This document shows positions 6,264-10,386 of a DNA stretch of 10,386 nt, piece after piece. This DNA comes from an uncultured beta proteobacterium (GTDB taxonomy: Bacteria > Pseudomonadota > Gammaproteobacteria > Burkholderiales > Burkholderiaceae_C): assembly GCA_903914985.1 (NCBI GenBank), contig CAIWRE010000150.1, positions 1 through 10,386 on the forward strand. The letters run 5' to 3'. Positions within the stretch are counted from its first letter, which is position 1. Every line of letters starts with the position of its first letter. Under the pieces are notes generated by a model. It had not been told where the DNA came from. It saw only the letters and a list, made by a program, of their open reading frames with translations, and did not search any database. Both the position numbers and the translations under genes were made by a program.

Positions 6264-6853
6264 AGGCTGGCCTGCGCCCACTGCAGCGTGACCTCAAATC
6301 GCAGGGGCTTGTTCGGGTCTTGTGCGTTGACCTGGTGGGAAGTCAGCACCGCAGACACAAAAAAGGGCTCGGCCCGCAACTGGCGCATAAAGCCCAGCAT
6401 GTGGGCGCTGTCCTTGGACTCCGCCAACAACCGTAAGCCCTGGGCAGCGCCCGCCTCCTGGTTTGTAGAAGCAGTGTCAGGACGCATTTCCAATATCGCC
6501 ACCTGAATACCAGGTGCGCTGGAAACGCGCTCCAGCGCATCCCACAGCGCGTTCCAAGGGCGGTTGAGCGCGATCAGTGCCAAGTTCGTGGCCTTGCTCT
6601 GCAGAGCGTCCTGGGCGCGCTTGGCTTGGGGCACCACGACACCAAGGCCGCGGCCCGGGGGCGCGGCCGCCGGTACTGTGGCCGCCAAGGCCGATTGCAA
6701 TTGCAAACGCTCGGCATGAATCGCCAGGACCCACCACAGGCCTGCGGCCAGCACCAGCACCGCACCCAACAGGGCAGCCCGCAAGGCCAGGCCTGCGCGT
6801 GCCCACCAGAAGCGCAGGGTGCGCGGCGCAAAATCCAGATCCAGACGATTCAT
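6260..6853 (-). CDS. PilN-like inner-membrane assembly protein
   Basis: This 197-aa bitopic protein is inferred to be the PilN-like (GspL C-terminal-like) member of the alignment complex. A short N-terminus beginning MNRLDLDFAP, of the kind PilN uses to bind PilM, is followed by one membrane helix at about 22-45. A helical/coiled segment and a C-terminal periplasmic domain come next, with a pattern (ILEMRPDT, LRLLAESKD, MLGFMRQL) reminiscent of the PilN ferredoxin-like fold. I chose the ATG at 6853. It gives a 4-base ATGA overlap with the PilM-like gene and is preceded by GGGGAG seven bases upstream. A longer start 15 bases further up is inside the previous gene. The gene lies between the PilM-like and PilO-like genes. 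The assignment is by topology and synteny, with moderate motif support. Confidence 0.75.
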   Translation of the reverse strand: MNRLDLDFAPRTLRFWWARAGLALRAALLGAVLVLAAGLWWVLAIHAERLQLQSALAATVPAAAPPGRGLGVVVPQAKRAQDALQSKATNLALIALNRPWNALWDALERVSSAPGIQVAILEMRPDTASTNQEAGAAQGLRLLAESKDSAHMLGFMRQLRAEPFFVSAVLTSHQVNAQDPNKPLRFEVTLQWAQASL

Positions 6854-7626
6854 GGCTTGACTCCCCACAGACTGAGGGCATCACCCACCGGTCCCAGGTA
6901 AACCGCAGAGGCGCCGCGCCAGGCCTGCGGCACTGCGCCACACAGCGCCAGTTTGGCAGGCACGGGCAGGCCCAGGCGCAGGCCTTCGTGCTGCGCTGCT
7001 TCCACCGGCCATAGCGGCTCCTGTGCATTTGCCGGGGCAAAGTCCAGCCGTCGCAGTTGCTCTATGTGGCGCTGGGGTGCAACACACAAGGTCAACACGC
7101 CCTCACCGCAAACACCCAGCCATTGCCCGGGCTCCAGAGAGGCATGCCAATGGTTCCACAGCGCCGCAAACAGGGGCTGCACCGACACCAGGTGCAAACC
7201 ATGGCGCTGGCATTGCGCGCGCAGCATGTCCATCAGACTGCTGCGCATGGCACTGGCCACAAAGCGCCCGCCGGTGCGCGGCGCGCTGGCGGTCTGCCAG
7301 CCGGTGGCTGAGTCGGTCACCGCGTTCAGGCGCAGCGACACGGCAGCATTCAAATCCGCTAGGGTCGCACTGTTGACCGGTGGCTGCACGCTGGCGCTGG
7401 GCACCCACAAATCGGCCACCAGCACCTCGAGCGCACTGCCCGATCGGGCATGCTTCAGGAGCATGGCGTCGAGGGCCGCGCCGCGCTGCTCGTCCGTGGC
7501 CTGGGCGGGCCAGACCAGCGACTGCAGCAGCCGGTAGCGCGGGCGCAACCAGCCGCTGCGCAGCGCAAGTTGCGCGCCCAGCGGCCCCAAGCTTAGGGCT
7601 AAACGGCTGTTGCTGGTGTCAGGCAT
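6850..7626 (-). CDS. PilM/GspL-like cytoplasmic protein, divergent
   Basis: This is a 258-aa soluble protein without signal peptide or membrane helix. It lies between the GspE-like ATPase and the PilN-like gene, the place of PilM in T4P clusters. PilM and the cytoplasmic part of GspL are actin-fold proteins that connect the motor ATPase to the inner-membrane complex. The sequence starts with a beta-hairpin-like segment (LALSLGPLGAQLALRSG) where PilM has its first phosphate-binding loop, but the acidic residue expected there is absent and I see no intact nucleotide-binding motif. At 258 aa it is shorter than PilM (about 350 aa). The ATG at 7626 overlaps the ATPase stop by eight bases (ATGCCTGA) and is preceded by GGGTGA at good spacing. 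The gene overlaps the PilN-like gene by 4 bases. The call is mainly by position and could change with a structure prediction. Confidence 0.62.
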   Translation of the reverse strand: MPDTSNSRLALSLGPLGAQLALRSGWLRPRYRLLQSLVWPAQATDEQRGAALDAMLLKHARSGSALEVLVADLWVPSASVQPPVNSATLADLNAAVSLRLNAVTDSATGWQTASAPRTGGRFVASAMRSSLMDMLRAQCQRHGLHLVSVQPLFAALWNHWHASLEPGQWLGVCGEGVLTLCVAPQRHIEQLRRLDFAPANAQEPLWPVEAAQHEGLRLGLPVPAKLALCGAVPQAWRGASAVYLGPVGDALSLWGVKP

Positions 7627-9331
7627 TGAGCGTCACCCGGTTGACTTCGGCCAGCGTGGTCTCACCCCGGCGCGCCAGGGCCATGGCCGCATCGCGCAAG
7701 CTGCGTGTGCCTTGGCGGTGGGCGGTTTCTTTGATTTTGCGAATCGGGGCTTTTTCAATAATCAGCTCGCGCAACTCGTCATTGAGCAACAGGATTTCGG
7801 CAATCGCACGGCGGCCTTTGTAGCCGGTGCCCCGGCAGTCACCGCAGCCCCGGCCCACTTTCCACTGGCCAGAGGTGTCACCCGCCGGCAACCCGGCACT
7901 CTCGCACTCCTGAGCGCTGGGACTGTGAGGCACGCTGCAGTGCGGGCAGTTGACCCGCAGCAGGCGCTGGGCCCAAATGCCATTGAGCGCCGAGACAAAG
8001 GAATAGGGGTCAATGCCCATGTGCACAAAGCGCCCCAGCACATCAAACACATTGTTGGCGTGCACCGTGGTCAGCACCAGGTGGCCGGTGAGCGCCGACT
8101 GCACCGCAATCTCGGCGGTCTCGTTGTCGCGAATTTCACCCACCATGATTTTGTCGGGGTCATGGCGCAGGATAGAGCGCAGGCCCTTGGCAAAGGTCAG
8201 GCCTTTTTTCTCGTTCACCGGAATTTGCAGCACGCCCGGCAACTGGTACTCCACCGGGTCTTCGATGGTGATGATCTTGCTGCGACCATCGTGAATTTCG
8301 GTCAGCGCACCGTACAGCGTGGTGGTTTTTCCGGAGCCCGTGGGGCCGGTGACCAGTAGCATGCCATAGGGCTCTTGGGCCAGCCGGCGCAGCACCGCAA
8401 GCGAGGCCGCGTCAAAGCCCAAAGCGTCCAGCGACAGCGAGCCATAAGTCTCAATCATGGCGCGCTTGTCCAGCACGCGGATGACCGCATCTTCGCCATG
8501 GATGCTGGGCATGATGGACAGGCGCAGGTCAATATCGCGGTCGGCGTCCGACACCATGAAGCTGCCGTCCTGGGGCACGCGGCGCTCCGAAATATCGAGC
8601 TCGGCCACCACCTTCAGGCGCGAAATCACGTACTCCGCCAACTCCACGCCCTGCACCGTGAGCGCATGGTCGAGCACGCCGTCAATGCGGAACTTGACGC
8701 TCATGCCGGTGGCGGTAGATTCAATGTGAATGTCCGAGGCACCGGCCTTGAGCGCGTCGTACAAAATCGAATTCACCAGCTTGACCGCCGGGCTGGCCGA
8801 TTCGCCCAGGGCCGAGAGCGACAGGCTGGACGCCGCACGTTTGTCGCGCTGCGCATCGCTGGCCGAGGTGTCGTCGGGGTGCTGCCCCAAACCATCGGTG
8901 GCGCGCGCACTTTCTTCGAGCTTGACCAGGTAGGCCGCAATGTCTTCTTGCAGCGCCAGCGCAAAACCCAGCGGGGCTTGCGCCATAGATTGCAGCCAAG
9001 CCATCAGATCCGCATCAAAGGGGTCGGCCACCACCGCCTGCAACGCGCCCGACTCCGGAACAGTCACCACCACGCAGTGGCGGCGCATGGCCAGCCCCAA
9101 AGGCAACACAGTCAGCGCCGGGGTGCAGGAAAGCAAGTACGCGGTCTCGACCACCGCCATCTTCAAGACGGCTCCCACCTGCTGGATGACCACGCGTGCA
9201 TCACCCCCACCTGGCGCACCCAGGTCCGCCAGCCCAGCGCTGGCGCTGCGGCCCTGGCTTCGTGCCTGGCCATAGACCTGGCGCAGCACGGCCGCGTCGG
9301 GCAGCGCGAAAGCGCGTTTCACGGTGGCCAT
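7619..9331 (-). CDS. gspE: GspE/PilB-type secretion ATPase
   Basis: This 570-aa protein is the cytoplasmic hexameric ATPase that drives pseudopilus assembly. An N-terminal region (about 1-150), probably GspE N1-like, is followed by the core. The N2D part carries ASDIHIE and FRIDG (about 198-228). Walker A is GPTGSGKTT (329-337), the Asp box is around TIEDPVEYQ (355-363), Walker B is KIMVGEIRD (394-402), and the His box is LTGHLVLTTVHAN (414-426). A four-cysteine zinc motif, CPHC (462-465) and CGDC (496-499), is intact. All expected catalytic elements are present, so it should be active. I chose the ATG at 9331; a TTG one codon earlier is less likely. The ATG overlaps the GspF-like stop by one base (TGATG). 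Its 3' end overlaps the PilM-like gene by eight bases. It is assembly-type rather than PilT-like because of the N-terminal domain and the zinc motif. Confidence 0.95.
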   Translation of the reverse strand: MATVKRAFALPDAAVLRQVYGQARSQGRSASAGLADLGAPGGGDARVVIQQVGAVLKMAVVETAYLLSCTPALTVLPLGLAMRRHCVVVTVPESGALQAVVADPFDADLMAWLQSMAQAPLGFALALQEDIAAYLVKLEESARATDGLGQHPDDTSASDAQRDKRAASSLSLSALGESASPAVKLVNSILYDALKAGASDIHIESTATGMSVKFRIDGVLDHALTVQGVELAEYVISRLKVVAELDISERRVPQDGSFMVSDADRDIDLRLSIMPSIHGEDAVIRVLDKRAMIETYGSLSLDALGFDAASLAVLRRLAQEPYGMLLVTGPTGSGKTTTLYGALTEIHDGRSKIITIEDPVEYQLPGVLQIPVNEKKGLTFAKGLRSILRHDPDKIMVGEIRDNETAEIAVQSALTGHLVLTTVHANNVFDVLGRFVHMGIDPYSFVSALNGIWAQRLLRVNCPHCSVPHSPSAQECESAGLPAGDTSGQWKVGRGCGDCRGTGYKGRRAIAEILLLNDELRELIIEKAPIRKIKETAHRQGTRSLRDAAMALARRGETTLAEVNRVTLNA

Positions 9332-10386
9332 CAAAACGACCCCGCCAAATCAAAAATCGGCATGTACAACAGCACCACGATCACGCCCACCACCAGGCCG
9401 ATGGCGGTCATCAAGAGCGGCTCGAAACTGCGCATAAAGCGGTCAATCCAGCGGGTGATTTCACCGTCGTAAAAGGCTGCCGACTGGCGCAACATGCCGC
9501 CCAGATCGCCGGAGCGTTCGCCCACGGCCAGCATGCGCAAAGAAATCGGCGTAGTGAGCTGGTGCGCAGAAAATGCCAGCGACACCGGTGCACCGGTCTG
9601 CACCTGGGCACGGGCCTGGCGCAAGCGCTGCGCTACCGCCGGAGAGACCACCGAATCCACGGTGTCCATTGCCGCCACCAGAGAAATACCGCCTTCGAGC
9701 AGCAGGCCCAAAGTCATGTACAGCCGCGAGAGCTCGTAAACCCGCACCCGCTCGCCGACACCGGGCAGGCGCGACAACAAGCCCATCCAACCGCCTGCCG
9801 CCTGAAACTTTCGGGCCGAGGCGCCCGCCATCAACAGCGCCGCCACAAGCAGCGCCAGCAAAATGTCCAGATGGTCGGTGAGCAAGGCGCTCAAGGCCAG
9901 CATTTGCTGCGACAACCAGGGCATCTGACGCCCGGCACCCTGGTACACCTCGGCAAAGCGCGGCACCACGTACATCATCAAAAACAAGCTCACCAGCGTT
10001 CCGACGCTGATCAAAATCGCCGGATAAATCGCCGCACTCACCACCTTGGAGCGCACCGCGTCAATGCGCTGCTGGTAGGCAATAAAGCGCTCCAGGGCAT
10101 GCGGCAGGCTGCTGGTGCCCTCAGACGCACGTACCAGACCGATGTAGAGCGGAGGAAAATGGAGCGACTGCTCGGCCAGCGCACTGGAAAAGCGCCGCCC
10201 GTCGCGCAGCGCTTGCAAAAGACCAGACAAGATCGAGCGCAGCGCGGGCTGGGTTTCTTTTTCCAGCAAGGCTTCAAGGCCTTCGACCAGCCCCAGGCCG
10301 GCTTGCAGCAGCGCCAGCAGTTCCTGGCTGAACATGACCAATGGCAAGGGCGAGCTGCGGCGACCCAGTGCACCTTGCAAGCGACC
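9331..10386 (-). CDS. gspF: GspF/PilC-type inner-membrane platform protein (5' partial)
   Basis: This is the polytopic platform protein around which the pseudopilus is assembled by the ATPase. The reading frame is open to the right edge, so the start lies outside. The visible 351 residues lack roughly the first 50 of a typical protein of about 400 aa. Two T2SSF repeats are visible. The first begins FSQELLALLQAGLGLVEGLE and is followed by a membrane helix at about 120-142 of the visible part (LISVGTLVSLFLMMYVVP) and another at about 173-190. The second begins ELSRLYMTLGLLLEGGISL and ends with a helix at about 324-343 and the typical PIFDLAGSF terminus. The TTG at 10378-10380 is an internal Leu codon and not a start. 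The stop overlaps the ATPase ATG by one base. It is the first visible gene of the operon; the operon may begin further upstream. Confidence 0.93.
   Translation of the reverse strand, partial: GRLQGALGRRSSPLPLVMFSQELLALLQAGLGLVEGLEALLEKETQPALRSILSGLLQALRDGRRFSSALAEQSLHFPPLYIGLVRASEGTSSLPHALERFIAYQQRIDAVRSKVVSAAIYPAILISVGTLVSLFLMMYVVPRFAEVYQGAGRQMPWLSQQMLALSALLTDHLDILLALLVAALLMAGASARKFQAAGGWMGLLSRLPGVGERVRVYELSRLYMTLGLLLEGGISLVAAMDTVDSVVSPAVAQRLRQARAQVQTGAPVSLAFSAHQLTTPISLRMLAVGERSGDLGGMLRQSAAFYDGEITRWIDRFMRSFEPLLMTAIGLVVGVIVVLLYMPIFDLAGSF

Noticed and set aside
8375..9472. Plus-strand open frame (365 codons) opposite the ATPase gene
   Set aside because: It is antisense to an ATPase with every catalytic motif intact; the composition is that of a shadow frame and no domain is visible.

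Overview
The window is high-GC, gene-dense DNA. It most resembles a betaproteobacterium of the order Burkholderiales, probably a Comamonadaceae/Rhodoferax-like organism. That placement is inference from GC, start-codon use and remembered protein families; no rRNA or other marker is present. There is no mobile element, CRISPR array, tRNA or rRNA, and no gene-free stretch longer than a few tens of bases.

Bases 1-1849 (plus strand) hold the end of a curli (functional amyloid) export operon: a 5'-truncated csgF followed by csgG, joined by a one-base TAATG overlap. CsgG is the outer-membrane lipoprotein pore and CsgF the adaptor that sits in its mouth. This CsgG is unusually long (479 aa) because a Pro/Ala-rich linker and Sel1-type repeats follow the pore domain. 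Two of the three residues that form the E. coli pore eyelet are also changed.

Bases 1850-10386 (minus strand) hold one tightly packed operon of ten genes, running from the right edge leftwards. In order of transcription they are: GspF/PilC platform protein (partial), GspE/PilB ATPase, PilM/GspL-like, PilN-like, PilO-like, PilP/GspC-like, a TPR-containing lipoprotein secretin, and three GspG-like pseudopilins. Most junctions are ATGA, TGATG, TAGTG or ATGCCTGA overlaps, so translation is almost certainly coupled. Together the genes encode a nearly complete envelope-spanning type II secretion / type IV pilus-like machine: inner-membrane platform, cytoplasmic motor, periplasmic alignment complex, outer-membrane channel and pseudopilus. 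No prepilin peptidase and no separate pilotin are visible. The operon mixes T4P-style MNOP assembly genes with GspG-type pseudopilins. It does not match the classical gsp, pil or msh gene orders, and it probably belongs to the poorly characterised unorthodox T2SS-like systems of Burkholderiales.

The curli genes and the T2SS-like operon converge with no base between their stop codons. A GC-rich imperfect inverted repeat spans that junction. The promoters of both operons lie outside the window. The most notable points are the CsgG-Sel1 fusion, the altered CsgG eyelet alongside a conserved CsgF Asn17, the lipidated TPR-secretin (a possible built-in pilotin), and the poly-proline/C8 tract in the PilP-like gene.
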